64,000 nucleotides of DNA from Cynocephalus volans (Eukaryota > Chordata > Mammalia > Dermoptera > Cynocephalidae), in NCBI RefSeq assembly GCF_027409185.1, contig NC_084463.1, positions 162,727,869 to 162,791,868 on the forward strand, in the 5' to 3' direction. A program made the position numbers and the translations under genes. This document shows, piece by piece, positions 27,012 through 39,190 of this stretch. Positions within the stretch are counted from its first letter, which is position 1. Each line of letters begins with the position of its first letter. The notes under the pieces were generated by a model. It was not told where the DNA came from. It saw nothing but the letters and a program-made list of their open reading frames with translations, and did not search any database.

Positions 27012-28076
27012 CCTGCGAGATGGGACAGCATGGACCAGGCACCCTCCCGCACCCCGGTCTCTGTGGCGCCCCCAGCTCTGCCTGCACCCATGTGGGCTCC
27101 CAGACATCCCCAAGAATTTTCCACCAACCCAGGTGCTGAAACAGCCTGCTGCAACCCGAGGACTAGTGTTAGCCAGCAGCTGCTGGGCGACCTGCCTTCA
27201 CTCACCAGCCGGAGCTGGCCAACTTCCAAAAGCTTTGCTGGTGACAATGAGCTTTCTTTCAATGCAATACGTAGCATTTCTCTTTCAGTAAAACTCTCCA
27301 CCCTTTCTTTGTTCTTTGGACTTATAGGAGACCACCCACTCTTTGTGTGTGTTCATGTTGCAACCCTGTTTTCCCAAATACAACGTTTTTCTTAAAGATT
27401 TGTCTCTATATTTTTTACCTTAACAGGTTTAACGTCCCCGCACCCCATGGTGGGCAGCGGCTCTCCCTCCTAGGTGCCCCACCCACCCCCACACCCAGGC
27501 CCGGCACACCCCACATCTCACGTGACCCCCCAGCCCCCCATCGCAGCTCTCTGCCCACACTCCCATCCCCCCAGACACCTCCCCCAGCCACCCCCATGGG
27601 CACCTGGCCACCCCTTCCCCCAGACCACCCAGGCCACATGCACAACCTGGGAACGGGGCTCTGCCGGGAATCTCCCTTCCCTCTGGGTTCTTTGCCTCAG
27701 AGGCCACAGAGCTTTCAAGGTTGCAGAGGGGGAAACTGAGGCAGGGGTGGCCCTAGGGGTGAGCACAGGTTTGGTGTCTGCTCTCGGGAGGTGGCAGCAC
27801 TCAGCCGGTCTCAGAAGGAGGTCTCAAAGCAGGAGTAGAGGAGAATGTTCTGGGGCTGGGCTCCCATGGGCACAAGTGGGAGGTGGGGAGGGTTGGCAGA
27901 GCTGAGACTGCCCTGGGGCCTTAAACTATCTGGGCTTTAGCCCAAGGACCTAAGGGAGACTCAGTAGGGACAAGGGTGGAGAAGGGATCAGGGCTGGGGA
28001 TAGGGAAAGGGACCCAGCTGGGGACATTCAGGAAGAGGATTGCAAGACGTAGAGCAAGGGGGGTCTGGGCACCCTA

Positions 28077-28690
28077 TAGTGGGTTGAATTATGTCCCCCC
28101 AAATCTCAGTGAAGCTTGAATTGTGTGCCCAAATTTTATGTATTAGAAACTTGGCCCCGCCAGGGCTGGCCCGTGGCTCACTCGGGAGAGTGCGGTGCTG
28201 AGAACACCAAGGCCCCGGGTTCGGATCCTATATAGGGATGGCCGGTTTGCTCACTTGGGAGAGCATGGTGCTGACAACACCAAGTCAAGGGTTGAGATCC
28301 CCTTACTGGTCATCTTTATAAAAAAAAAAATAAAGAAACTTAGCCCCCACTGTGACTGTTAAGAGGGTGGGAAATCCTATTATGGTAACTGAAAGGTGGA
28401 GCCTTGAAGAGGTGATTGGATTGTAGGACCATACGGTATTGAATGGATTAAAACTGGTGCTCAGGGGTGTGGGTCTGAGGGCTTTAAAAGAAGAGGAGAG
28501 TCTGTCTTGCTCTCTCTCTGCTCTCTCTGCTTCCACCATCTTGCAATGTGAGACCCCTGGATCGCTGTTGCCACCACCAGATGGACTTTGGACTTCCCAG
28601 CCTCAGAAACTGTAAGCAATAAATGTCATTTTTGTTTATAAATCACTAGTTCCAGGTATTTTGTTACAAGCAACAAAAACAGACCAATAT
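28077..28690 (+). mobile_element. MaLR-type solo LTR interrupted by a SINE
   Basis: LTR-like start 'tatagtgggttgaattatgt' and end 'ttacaagcaacaaaaacaga' with 'cctcagaaactgtaagcaat' before it. The same subfamily as the copy at 14035-14412. About 190 bases of it are a later SINE insertion with its target duplication, so the LTR itself is roughly 430 bases. Ancient fossil; no internal region adjoins it. Confidence 0.8.
28145..28347 (+). repeat. CYN-type SINE dimer nested in a MaLR LTR
   Basis: Two tRNA-like units: the first with 'gtgcggtgctgagaacacca', the second with 'catggtgctgacaacaccaa'. They are joined by 'atcctatatagggatggccg' and end in an A-rich tail. Flanked by near-identical 14-bp copies (agaaacttggcccc at 28145-28158, agaaacttagcccc at 28334-28347). 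Plus orientation. Confidence 0.9.
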
Positions 28691-28734
28691 ACACCCCAGC
28701 CCAGGGGTTGCAGAATGCTACATCAATCCCATGC

Positions 28735-28835
28735 ATCTCTGTGTGCCTATGTGTGTGCACGAGTGTGCACACGCGTGTATGAGCGTGTCTGTGTGCACGT
28801 CTGTGTGTTCGTGAATGTGTCTGCGTGAAGATGTG
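28735..28835. repeat. GT/GC-rich simple repeat
   Basis: Degenerate (TG)n with CACG and GCGT steps, for example 'tgtgtgcacgagtgtgcaca'. Alternating purine-pyrimidine composition. Confidence 0.7.
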
Positions 28836-31800
28836 GGCTGTCCTCAGCCTTGAGCAGCATGTCACAGGGCCATACTCAGGACCTCTGCCTCAGGCCATCG
28901 TTGGCCCTGGGAGTGAGACAGGGCTTCCTGGAGGCTGGTGGCCCCATCAACACCTGCACCCTCCTGGGGCCTCAGCAGGTCACTGTCCTCACCAGTGTAG
29001 CAGGGACAGTTGTCCTGTGTGGATACAACCTGCCAAGCCAACGGTGTGGTCACTGTTCTTAGGAACAATAAGAGATGCTGAGCCCACGCCGGCTCAGTGT
29101 GGCTGTCCCAGCTGACGAATGCAGGGAGACGGGAGCAGGTGCTGGACACATTCCTGGCCACACCTACAGACACACTCCGCCTCCATGGCAGCCTGCCGCC
29201 ATTGCTGCCATGGGGACCTCCGTACTCACTGTGTGCGCCTCCCATGAGTGCCTGGAGGAGGAGCAGCGTACAGTAGGTACTCAGTAAAGACTCGTCAACC
29301 GACTATGCTCAGCCCCCATCTTGGGCTGGAAGGGGACCCAGATGGTGCCTTCCCTATCGCCAGGCCCTGGGGGAGTCCCACCTAGACTCCTGCCCCAGAG
29401 GGTGGGGGGACAGAGTGAAATTGTCCTAGACCCAGGCCCAACAGGGACCAGGGGCCATTCCCTGCTGAGCGCTTCCTGGAGGAGCTGGGCCCGGGTGGGG
29501 CTGCTTGGGGTCTGGAGCACTTCCAGGCCTTCGGGTTCCAGGGCCCTGACCCAAAGCTCTGCCTAGAATGCCGGCATTACCAGTCCTTACCCAGCTTTCC
29601 CCTCCTGGGCTTTAAGCAGCTCCTGGTCACATCTGCTCTAAGTTCTTCCGTGGCTCCCTAGTGCCTTTAGGGCTCAATGCCTCAGCCCCTGAATCAAGGC
29701 CTGGCATTCAAGGCCCAGAGTGGAGGAGTCTGGGAGGACCTCTGGCACCCAGGTGTCCTGACGTCCTGTGGTCACACATTTCCTAGGTGATGCAGGTTGG
29801 GCAAGGGAGCCCCTGCTCTTTCTCAACAGTCGTCACATGTGTCCTCACTTGTGCACACCTGATGCTCGATAAAATAATTGAGAAGCCAGCAGCGGCTGCT
29901 TGACAGATGAGGAAACAGCTGGGACTGGGGTCACAGCCTCCCAGGGGGCTGGAGCTGGACAGCTGGCTCCTGCCTCTCCTGCAAGGTGCTTTCTTGCCTG
30001 ACCCACCACTGCAGGGGAGGGGGACCCGGGGCTTGCTGGGGCTGGGGCTGACTGGGGTCTCCTGGGTGCTTACCAGGCAAGCCCTGGCTGGACTGGGACC
30101 CCACAAGTGACCACAGCAGACATGGCCACCCTCGTGGACTTCACAGTCCAGACATGGGACAATAATGACACTGAAAGCAATATAATTGCAAACACAATGG
30201 GCTCTGACTGCCACGGGGAAGGGGCACAGGAGAGCCTTTCGCAGGGCGGGTGTTTTGGATCGAGGGATCAGCCCACGCAAAGACCCGGTGGCGGCAGATT
30301 TAGAGAAACAACGTGGCTGGGCAGGTTGACAGCCTGATGGGACCTGTCACGTAGGTGTTGGGATTTATTCCATGGGCAACGACACACCATAGAACAAAGG
30401 CTGGAAAAGTGGAGCTGGTCGCGCACCTCCTCTTGTTTAAGCCCAGCAGCTATTATCGTCAACCCATCGCAAGCAGGGGAAACTGAGGCTCTGAGAGGCT
30501 CCGATGTGCCCCTCACAGCTGCCACCTGAGGGACTCAACCCCGGCGCATGTGGCCCCTGCAGCCCCTGCCCACCGACCCCGCGGCCAGCGCATGCCCCAC
30601 GCGCGTCGTGGTCTTCTCAGCCATGCCCAGTAGCTTCCAGACTCTCTACAATGAGGATGTTCCACTTCCAGAACCAGAAATGAACGATTAGTGCTGCTTT
30701 TAAAACCTGAAACCAGAGACATCTCTGGCCTGTCCCCCTTCGCGACCCCCCAACTCCCCGACCCCCTACTCCTCTGCACATCCTGAGCACGGTCCTGGTG
30801 ACCCCTGCCGGGTCCCTGTCTGTCTGCAGCTGCCTCCTTCCCCAGCCTGGGAGCCCCTCAAGGGACAACGGAGTCTGTCCCCACCCCGGGGTTCCTGGGG
30901 AACGCACTTCATCTCCTAGGGTGCTTCCCTGGAACCTGTCTGTCACAAGGGAAAGTAAGGCTCAGACAGGACAATTGTCCCAAGCCCATGCGGCCAGCCA
31001 GGCCAGGACAAGCCCCACACCTCCCTGCCCAGCGGCCCCACGCCCATGCCCCGTCCCCCTGCAGCCCAGGCCCCTTGCTGGTCTCGCTCCCATCCCACAT
31101 GCGGTGGCCCCTGCCTGTGAGCCCACGTCCCATTCTGCCCATGTTGCTGGCCCCTACCCAGTGCCTTTTGCCCTAAGGCCCCTCTGCCCCTGGGCCTCGC
31201 CCTGCGGCCCCACTTACCCCAGCGTGGGCTCTGACCCTGGATCCTCAGCTGCGCCCTTGCCCCCCTTCCCCGACATTCTGCCTCCAGATGCACCGAGTCT
31301 GCTCCTGTCCCCAGGTTTCACCTCTGCCCCTGCCAACGGCCGATCCTCCTGGGAGCCTCCTGTGCCACCACACCTGGCAGTGGAGTGGTGCCAGGCGGCC
31401 GCCTCCTAATTCCCGCATCTACCCGTCTCCCACTGCTCTGTCTGCCCTGTTCCCACAGTGTCCTGCCCTCCGGGGGCCACACCCCTCTGGCACAACTGGC
31501 CTTGGATAACAGGTCCGACAAGGCTACTCGAGGTTGTCTGAGGCTGCATCCATGTGTTGGTACAGGCTGGGCAGAGTTACCCGATAAGTGGAAAAGTCCC
31601 CCACGGGGGGTACAGGATGAAAATGTCAGCAGGACCCTGACAGCGTTGCTACCTCTTCCAGCAGCGCTCTGCAGCCCTGCCCGGCGTCCCAGCGCGACAC
31701 CCTTCCCTCCACACGGCCCTCCACTCCCACGCCCCAGGGTGCACCAGTCAAGACTGGCAACTGCGGCCCCTTTACTGTCGCTCTCCTAATGTGCCTGATC

Positions 31801-31889
31801 CGGCAAACTCAGGGCAGAGACAGTTGCCGAGCGAGCGCGGCAGGCAGCAACATGCCCTTGTGCTGCCTCCGTTCATTTGCTCGTTTCTT

Positions 31890-32060
31890 CTCCGACTGAC
31901 TGTGTGACCCTGGGCAAGTTGCTTAACCTCTCTGGCCCCCTCTCAAGTAATGATAGCACTTAATTGTCAGGGTTCCTGACAGGGTCACATGGAGAGATGT
32001 GAGAATAGACACAGCAGATCACAGCTCCTGGCACAAAATCCGTGTTTCTCAATGTTAGCT
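31890..32060 (+). repeat. MIR SINE
   Basis: Contains 'ctgtgtgaccctgggcaagt', 'tgcttaacctctctggcccc' and the weaker 3' 'agctcctggcacaaaatcc'. Diverged. Confidence 0.75.
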
Positions 32061-32379
32061 ACTAATATTTCCACGGGTATTTACCGAGCACCTCGCTCAG
32101 GCCCTGCCACTGTCTCTCACTGCTGGTCTGACCCTGTCCCCACCCCAAGCCTGCCCGATGGGGACAAGGACACGCACTGCCGAGGGCTGTAGAGAGCATT
32201 TATCAGCAGAGCGTGTGGCCCCGTGGGCGGGTGGGACCTCTGAAATAACCCTTGGTTGTCACTGGAGCCAGTGGGAGCCACAGCCTGCTACCTACCCTAG
32301 CCCTGGGATCTTTGGTAGTCTCAGATGTAAACGCTGATGTGACACCAGGAAGGAACCTCAGGGCTGGCAAGCTCCAAAC

Positions 32380-32455
32380 CATTGAGCTGTACCCTTTAAC
32401 TGGGTGAACTGTATGGCGTGTGAATTCTATCATCTCAATAAAGCTTTTCTAAAAA
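32380..32455 (+). repeat. L1 LINE 3' terminus fragment
   Basis: 'gtaccctttaactgggtgaa', 'ttctatcatctcaataaagc' and the following A-rich end match the tail of an old L1 3' UTR. Very short truncated copy. Confidence 0.6.
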
Positions 32456-32565
32456 ACGGAACTAACACGAAATCTGAATAGCCTATAAGTAAATTAAAAT
32501 ATACTCAACCTCCATAGCCACTGGTAAAATGTGGAATAAAGCTACTGTAGGACGCGTCCGGCCCT

Positions 32566-32990
32566 TTGTTTTCTCTCCTCTGGCTGCTGTAACAAAGTAG
32601 CACAAACGGGGTGGTTGGAAACACCAGAAATTTACTCTCACGTGCTAAAGGCAGAAGCCCCAAATCCAGGCTGATTCAGCAGGGCTGCGCTGCCTCTGCA
32701 GGCTGCAGGGGAGGCTCCTTCCTGCCTCCTCCAGCTTCTGGTGGCTGCCGGCATTCTTTGGCTTGTGGCCACATCACTCCAGCCTCCGGCATGACGTTCT
32801 TGTCAGTGTGTCTCTTATCTCCTACCTCCCGCTTGTGACACTTGTGATTGCATTTGGGGCCCTCCCAGATAATCCTGGATAATTTCCTCATCTCAAGATC
32901 CTTCACTTAATCCTATCTGCAAAGACCCTTTTTCTAAATAAGGTTCTATTCGCAGCTTCTAGGGTTAGGAAGTGCACGTGTCTTCTGGAA
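32566..32990 (-). mobile_element. MaLR/MLT1-type solo LTR, reverse orientation
   Basis: Read on plus, it has the reversed MLT1 layout: 'ctctggctgctgtaacaaag', 'gaaatttactctcacgtg', 'cttctggtggctgccggc', 'tttggggccctcccagataa', 'aatcctatctgcaaagaccc'. Ancient diverged LTR; no internal part is recognised. Confidence 0.7.
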
Positions 32991-33379
32991 CTATTAGCCT
33001 TACCATAGGCAGCAAAAGCCACGTGCTTTGTCACCCCTGGGGAATGTTGGACCACTCCCACAGTCCCAGAAAAATGCATTCAAATGACCAAAAAAAATAT
33101 TTGCTAAGCACCTGCTAAGTGGGCAGCTAAGCCCTGGGACGCAGCTGTGAACCAGTGCCACCTCAGGGTTCTCAGTCCAGAGAGGAGGCAACACTAAACA
33201 AGCCACCGGCCAGATGGCAAGAGAGGCAGATCGGAGTCTTGCAGGGTGAGAATGAGTCAGACATTCGCAAATGCACGTTCCAGGCTGAGGGACAAAGGGC
33301 AGAAGTCTGGGGGTAGGAAGGTGTTGGGAAAATACAGGAAAATGGTCAGGGCCCCTCAGATGTTCAGAATCTTGCCGAG

Positions 33380-33850
33380 CGTTTGATGTAAATATGCACG
33401 TGCGCCCAGGTGTTCCGTGGTTATTGTCTAATGTAATTGCGCATGTGCACCCAGGTGTCCTGGGTTATGGACTTACGTATAAAGGACGAGTGGCTCTGAT
33501 CCATGGTGTCCCCCCGCCCCCGGGATGCCCCCAGGGCGGGGGCCATGGCGGGGCCACTACTGCTGCTGGAGGTTGTTGCTGCTGCTGCCAGCGCCCCCGG
33601 GATGCCCTGAAAGGCTGCGGCCACCACTGCTGTTGCTGTTGCTGTAAGATGCTGCTGCCATTGCTGAGGACTGAGCTCATGTCACCTGCCAACAGCTCCC
33701 GGGATCTTTCCCAATTACCTAGCATGGACCTGTGTGTGAAGGGGCTGGTGACCCAGCCTGGCATGTGAGGGGTCTGGCGACCCAGCCCGGCGTGTGACGG
33801 GTCTGCTGACCCAGTCTGTACAATGGGTTTGAAGGGCCTGAGCCCTAGCC
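33380..33850 (+). other. Possible LTR-like promoter segment with two sets of tandem repeats
   Basis: Two imperfect 45-base tandem units (33386-33431 and 33432-33476), each containing 'gcccaggtgt' or 'acccaggtgt', precede a TATA-like 'gtataaagga' near 33478. A CCG/CTG-rich stretch (33510-33665) follows, then three imperfect units around 'acccagcctggc', 'acccagcccggc' and 'acccagtctg' (about 33731-33816). Enhancer repeats, TATA and leader resemble a retroviral U3-R arrangement, but no family was recognised. It could equally be a host promoter or minisatellite. Confidence 0.35.
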
Positions 33851-34747
33851 CTGACAATGTAAATGGAAACCTAGTATAACTAAAATAATGAAACACTCGG
33901 CTTTAGTTATGACTTGCCTTACTCGACAACTGGCATAGTCGTGTAGCTTTACAGAGGGAGACCTCAGTGGAGAAAGCCAGGGGACAGGCCAGGAGCACCT
34001 CATCAGTGGGATACAGGAGTTGGGATTCAATCCCAAGAGCAGAGAGCAACCATGGTGGTGTTTCAAGCAAGTGGCACCACCGGAGTTGCACGTTTGGATG
34101 GTCTTTGATAGGCTGCTGGGGGAGGAGGGGGCAGGGAGGCAGGTGGAAGCTGCTGCGGTCACCAGGCTGGAGGATGGAGGCTGGGGCAAGGGGGTGGCTC
34201 TGCAGAGGCCGGGAGTGGACCCAGTAGGAGCTTTTACCAGCAGAACCTAAAGGACTTGTGCTGCACTGAGGGCCGGGGCAAGCCAAGGAGAGGGAGAAAT
34301 CAGGGCAGCTGTGCAGGTTTTAGCTGAAGCAAAGGGTGGACAGAGGGAAGCCACTTCCTGTGATGGAGGTTCCACACAGTTGGAGGTGGGGACTCAGTCC
34401 TAAAACGTGTCAGCAAGAGGTGTCTTGTAAGCCACGGAGCAGGTGCTGGGAAGGTGAGTTAGGGGCTCAGGGCAGAGGCCGGCCAGGATATGAACCTGGG
34501 AGTTCTGACCTCACGGGTCATCTTTAAACCCTGGAGGAGGTCCCCATGGTGCCCAGGAATGAGCCATGAGGAACAGCAGCCCACAGGGCAGAGGACCGGG
34601 GGCAGACAGCAAAGAGGGCAGCCAGGGACAGAGCCAGACAGGACTAACGACCTTGGCAAGTGTCCTTGCAATGGACAGGTGGGTGAGAAGTCATGCTGGA
34701 GCAAGTTGAAGGTGAGCGGATCCAGAGGAAGGAGGCCACTGCATGGC

Positions 34748-34880
34748 CAGGGCTTCTCAAGTGAGAGGAGCACCTGGCTCACCTGTGGGCTTGTCCGAAT
34801 GCAGGCTCCAGTCCAGTAGGTCTGGGTGGGACAGGATTCATCCTGAGCATGCCCCAGGTGCTGTTGGTCTGGGAACTGCA
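34748..34880. mobile_element. MER5-like hAT transposon relic
   Basis: 'ttctcaagtgagaggagcac', 'ctggctcacctgtgggcttg', 'tccagtaggtctgggtggga' and 'catgccccaggtgctg' follow the MER5A order. Non-autonomous DNA transposon, old and diverged. Confidence 0.5.
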
Positions 34881-34914
34881 CCTGCAAAGCCACATCTGGG
34901 CAGGGTTGCTCCAC

Positions 34915-35057
34915 CCCGGCACTGCTGACCTTTGGGACTGGATAACTCTGTCCTGTGCACTGCATAACTGCCCAGTTACAACAACCAAAAATGTCTCCAG
35001 ACATTGCCAAATGTCCCCTGGAGCACAACTCACTCACCCCTTGTTGAGAACCACTGA
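34915..35057 (-). mobile_element. MER20 hAT-Charlie relic
   Basis: 'aaaatgtctccagacattgc', 'caaatgtcccctggagcaca', 'actcactcaccccttgttga' and 'gaaccactgac' are the reverse of the MER20 start. Lies directly beside a MER5-like piece. Confidence 0.75.
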
Positions 35058-35178
35058 CCTAGATGATTCTTCCAAGGAGTTCTGCTGCTGAAGAGAAGCA
35101 GGGAAGGGGCGATGGCTGGGGGCAGGGTGGTGCCAACAGTGGGGCGATCCAGGAGCACACATGGATGCTTATAAAAAC

Positions 35179-35268
35179 AAATCGGTTAGCTCAGCTGGTT
35201 ACAGCACGATGCTGGTAACACCAAGAGCCAAGGTTCAATCCCTGCACAGGCCAGCTGCCAAAAACAAT
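35179..35268 (+). repeat. tRNA-Ile-like SINE monomer
   Basis: 'ggttagctcagctggttaca' is a near-perfect tRNA-Ile A-box region. 'gctggtaacaccaag' and 'aaggttcaatccctgcacag' follow the anticodon arm and B box. A short A-rich tail follows. A single unit closer to a real tRNA than the dimers, but the stems do not close perfectly. Confidence 0.7.
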
Positions 35269-35525
35269 TTTAAAAGGAGCCCCCGCTTTTCTAGGGGGTG
35301 GGGAAGGGAGGGAGAACATGTGGACTCAGGACAGGGGCCTGCAGAGCTATGGGGAGCAGGAGGGATGGTTTTCCTCTGGGGGTTTCTGTGTCCTCCATGA
35401 AGTAAGTACCCACCGCAAGTGGGGGAGGGAGCGGGTTGGGTGTGGCAGGTCCAAGGATGGGAGCAGTGGGCTCTGGTCAAGGCCTTTGAGGTTTGGCCAT
35501 GAACCTCCAGTGAGATCTGACAGAC

Positions 35526-35904
35526 TGCTATGAATTGAATTGTGTCCCCCAAATTCATATGTGGAAGCCCTAAGCCCCAGTGTGATGATAATTAGAGGTG
35601 GGGCCTTTGGAATGATTAGGGTCAGATGAGGTCATAAGAGTGGGGCCCTCGTGATGGAATTAGTGCCCTCGTAAGAAGAGACACCCGAGAGCTTCCTGGA
35701 ACCACTCCCCACTCCCCACCATGTGAAGATGCAGCAAGAAGGCGGCTGTCTGCAAGCCAGGAAGAGAGCCCTCACCAGGAACCAACCCTGCTGGACCTTG
35801 ATCTTGGACTTTCAGTCTCCAGAACTGTGGGAAACAAATTTCTGTTGTCTAAGCCACCCAGTCTGTGGTATTCTGTTTTGGCAGCCCAAGCTGCCTGATA
35901 CACA
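35526..35904 (+). mobile_element. MLT1-type MaLR solo LTR
   Basis: Starts 'tgctatgaattgaattgtgt' and ends 'aagctgcctgatacaca'. In between are 'gaggtggggcctttggaatg', 'gatggaattagtgccctcgt', 'tctccagaactgtgggaaac' and 'ctaagccacccagtctgtgg'. Full-length or nearly so, with moderate divergence. Fossil with no internal region. Confidence 0.85.
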
Positions 35905-36079
35905 GACCTAGCATGATTCTAACAGAGGCTGCCAGGGCGGTGAGGCCAGTTTCTCAGGGTGGAGGGGGAGATGGACAAAATGCTGTGTCCAGGCGAGGAG
36001 GAGCCTTCTTGGGCAGAGAAAGCAGCCAGGCCCAAGCCTCCAGACCCTGGCCTCCTTACCAGGACTCAAGGTTAATCCA

Positions 36080-36230
36080 GGGATCCTCCCATGCCTTGGA
36101 ATCCCCTGGGCTTCTAGTTAAATTGCAGATTCCATGGTGCCACCTGTCTCCTCGGCCCCGGCATGTCTGGGATGAGCCCCAACATCAGCATTTTTAACCA
36201 GCTCCCCAGAGGATCATGAGGTGCAGACGG
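36080..36230. mobile_element. MER5-like hAT transposon relic
   Basis: 'cttggaatcccctgggcttc', 'ttaaattgcagattccatgg', 'catcagcatttttaaccagc' and 'tccccagaggatcatgaggt' match the MER5 order. Old non-autonomous DNA transposon. Confidence 0.55.
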
Positions 36231-38351
36231 ACTTAGAAACTGCCACTGGGTTCACTGGGCAGTGCAGGTGGCCCTGCCTGGATGCCCCTGGGAAAAGCCA
36301 TCCAGTAGGGTTTGTCACAGATCTCAGGGCCCCTGGAAGCACCACTCCCCAGCCAGGGAACCGACCCTGCCCAGAAGGCCCAGAGCCTCAGTTTCCCCAT
36401 CCTAGAATGGGGAAGAAGAAATAAAGTACAACTCCAATCTCGTGAGGTTGCTGGGAGGTATTATGGCATCAGGTGGAATCCTTCTGGAAACTTCAAAGCA
36501 TCACAGACAGCAAGAGGCCCAAGGGGTGGTGGCAGGCACTGGAGTCGGTGTGTCCTCCCCAGCCCCACAGACCCAGTGAGGTGAAGGGGAGGGCAGGAGC
36601 CAGGGCTGGACAGAGAGGAGCCTGCGGGTCCCTCGCACCACAGTTTGGTCCCAGGGCAGGGGGGCAACCGGACCTGAGGCATAAGAAGCAGCCCTCAGCA
36701 CCCCCAAAGATCCCCATGCCCTGAGACAGCTGCTGAGTGGGAGCCACATTTTGTCTAGCTGGCCAAAATCTCAGTTCTCCTGTCTGGGGACCCAGGGACA
36801 CCTCATCCCAGCCCTGCTGAGGCCTGAATCTTGAATTGTAACATCTGAAAATCCCTAAGCCACTAAATTCTAGAATCATGGAAATAGTCTTGATCCAATC
36901 CAAACCACCCTAAATTTCAGCATATGGAGAACACTAGGATTTGGGCAAACAGAATCTTCTTTTTTATATACTTTTTGCAATAGTTTATATTAAATATAAA
37001 GGATGACATACAAACACTCAGGTATACACCACCGGGCTTTGTCAGATCTTAACATTTGTCTTATTTGCGTCAGTTTTTTAAAAATACAAAGTGTTCGATT
37101 ACATTCGGTGCCTCTGTGAACCCTGCCTCGTGCCCCTTCTCTTCCTCAGAAGGAGACATTTATCACCCCCTGAATGTCTTTATCTTCTTGGTACACACGT
37201 TAGTATAGTTAACATGACACTGGATTGTTTGCCTCTTTTTAAACTTTAGACAATTAGCACCATATCTCTCTTATCTTTCTGCCACTTGCTTTGTTTCCCA
37301 GCATCATGTTTCTGAGGTTCCCCGCCCTGGGACGCGCTTGTCCACGTTGGACAGATCTGTCACAGCTGACAGGTCTGCTCCGCTGCTAGTGGACAGGTAG
37401 GGAGAACTTCGTCTTCGGCTGTTACCACCATCCAGGAGGTGGCCTGGCTCTGTCAACTAGGACTCAGTGTCTCCTGCTGAACGTGAGCATGTTCACAGAA
37501 TATCAGCATCAGACAAAGCCATTCTGTGATCATGATGGATTAAGACAAAGACCAGACCATTCCATAAACGTGGCTGAACACGTGTTGCAAAATGCTAGGT
37601 TCTGAGGTCTGGGAATATTTCTCCATGGCTCTCATCCTTGGGTCTGTCCTCTGCGTCACCTCCCTTTTCCATGAAAGGAAGGCTGTGTTTGCAGCTGAGT
37701 GGTTTTCTCAGCCTGCATCTGCCAGTAGAGCTTGGCAGGTCCAATGCCCTCTTTTTGTTCTGTACTGTCTGTCCTGTCAGTCCAGGCCGGCAACTTTTCT
37801 CAAAAACTTTGTGGGAATTCTATGAATCTCATTGGCATTCACTTCATTCGATAAAGATTTTACCCACACATCTTTCTGAGACAAGCCCTTTCCTATCTGG
37901 GCTCCTGCTGAGAGGGCTGAGGGACCACACCCTTTATCTCATTAAGGCCCCTGTCAGTGAGGAATACTCCAACCCTTTGATCTTTCTAAGGTCTTAACAA
38001 AGTCAAACAAACTGTTACAACCTTGTTTTTATCTCTAAATTACAACTTTTTCCTGAGCCCTCAGAAGCCATTTCTCCATGTTAGCATCTTTTGTTGTCGG
38101 GCATTTGAAAAACCATCAAGTCCTGGCTCTCTTGTTGAACAATCCATCTCTGTCTTCCTGCATTTTACTGTAAGCAGCAAGAAGAAACCAGGCGGCACCT
38201 TCAGGACTTTGCTCCTTCCATGGATCACCAAGTTCACAAGACACGTTTTCTACTTTCCACAGGACTACAGATGACAGTGTCACTCAGCTTTCTGCAGCTA
38301 CACTCCAGTAACACGGGCCTCCTTTGTTGGTTGGTTGGTTGGTTGTTTTTC

Positions 38352-38397
38352 TTTCACAGTGACCTGTACAGGAATCCGAACCCTTGACCGTGGTGTT
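38352..38397 (-). repeat. CYN-type SINE fragment
   Basis: 'cagtgacctgtacaggaatc' and 'cgaacccttgaccgtggtgt' are the reverse of the 3' half of a tRNA-like unit. A (ttgg)n run lies just upstream (about 38325-38345). Partial copy. Confidence 0.5.
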
Positions 38398-38409
38398 CAT
38401 TTACTTTTG

Positions 38410-38997
38410 AAAGCCAGTTTGAGGGTACATACCTAGAGGAATGGAAATCATCATGTCGAAGGGATCCCTGCGCTCTTGTGTTCATCACAGCTCTGTTCAC
38501 AATAGCCAAGACATGGAATCAACCTAAATGTCCATTGATGGATGACTGGATAAGGAAACTGTGGTATATCTACACCATGGAATACTACTCTGCCATAAAA
38601 AAGAATGAAATACTCCCATTTGCAGCAACATGGATGAACCTGGAGAAACTTATGTTGAGTGAAATAAGCAAAGCACAAAGGGATAAATACCACATGTGCT
38701 CACTCATATGTGGGAGCTAAGAGAGAAAGAAGGCAGGAAAGAAAGACCACAGTGGTGCATTGGACTTGCAGACGGAGAGGACATTCCCTGGGCTACAAAG
38801 TGGAGTGCGGGGGAAAGGGGCAGAGAGAGGGAGGTTGGGGATAATTGGGTGGGGGACACGGGGGACACATGCAATTTGTGGTAATGGGTGTGCTGCCAGT
38901 ATGAATCTGGCCCTCATATCATGCGCACGAGGAGTGACAATCAGCTTTGTATCTCATGAATATTCATAACCACCCCCCCAAAAAAAGCCCAGTTTGA
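38410..38997 (+). mobile_element. 5'-truncated L1 insertion with target duplication
   Basis: Element 38423-38983 carries the conserved L1 3' text: 'tgttcacaatagccaagaca', 'gatgactggataaggaaact', 'ccatggaatactactctgcc', 'cactcatatgtgggagctaa'. It ends in a short A-run. Flanks aaagccagtttga (38410-38422) and aaagcccagtttga (38984-38997) form a probable target duplication. Least diverged L1 in the window, so the youngest. Confidence 0.85.
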
Positions 38998-39060
38998 AAG
39001 CTGCTCTCTCCTTTTTAGCTATTTGTTACGGAAGCAACCCACTTCCAGGTACCAAAATCA

Positions 39061-39190
39061 GTATTATTTATCTATTGCTGCATAACAAATTACCCCAAAA
39101 CAACCATCCCTGATGAGCTCACAATTTCTCTGGGTCAGGAATCCATCTACAGCTTAGCTGGGTCCTCTGGCTCAGAGTCTTCCGTAGACC
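39061..39190 (-). mobile_element. LTR-like ancient repeat fragment
   Basis: 'ttatctattgctgcataaca', 'aattaccccaaaacaacc', 'ctctgggtcaggaatccatc' and 'agcttagctgggtcctctgg' match a widespread eutherian LTR-like repeat in reverse orientation. Exact family not certain. Fossil fragment. Confidence 0.45.

Noticed and set aside
33560-33665. CTG/CAG trinucleotide expansion
   Set aside because: Only short interrupted CTG runs; not a true expanded repeat.
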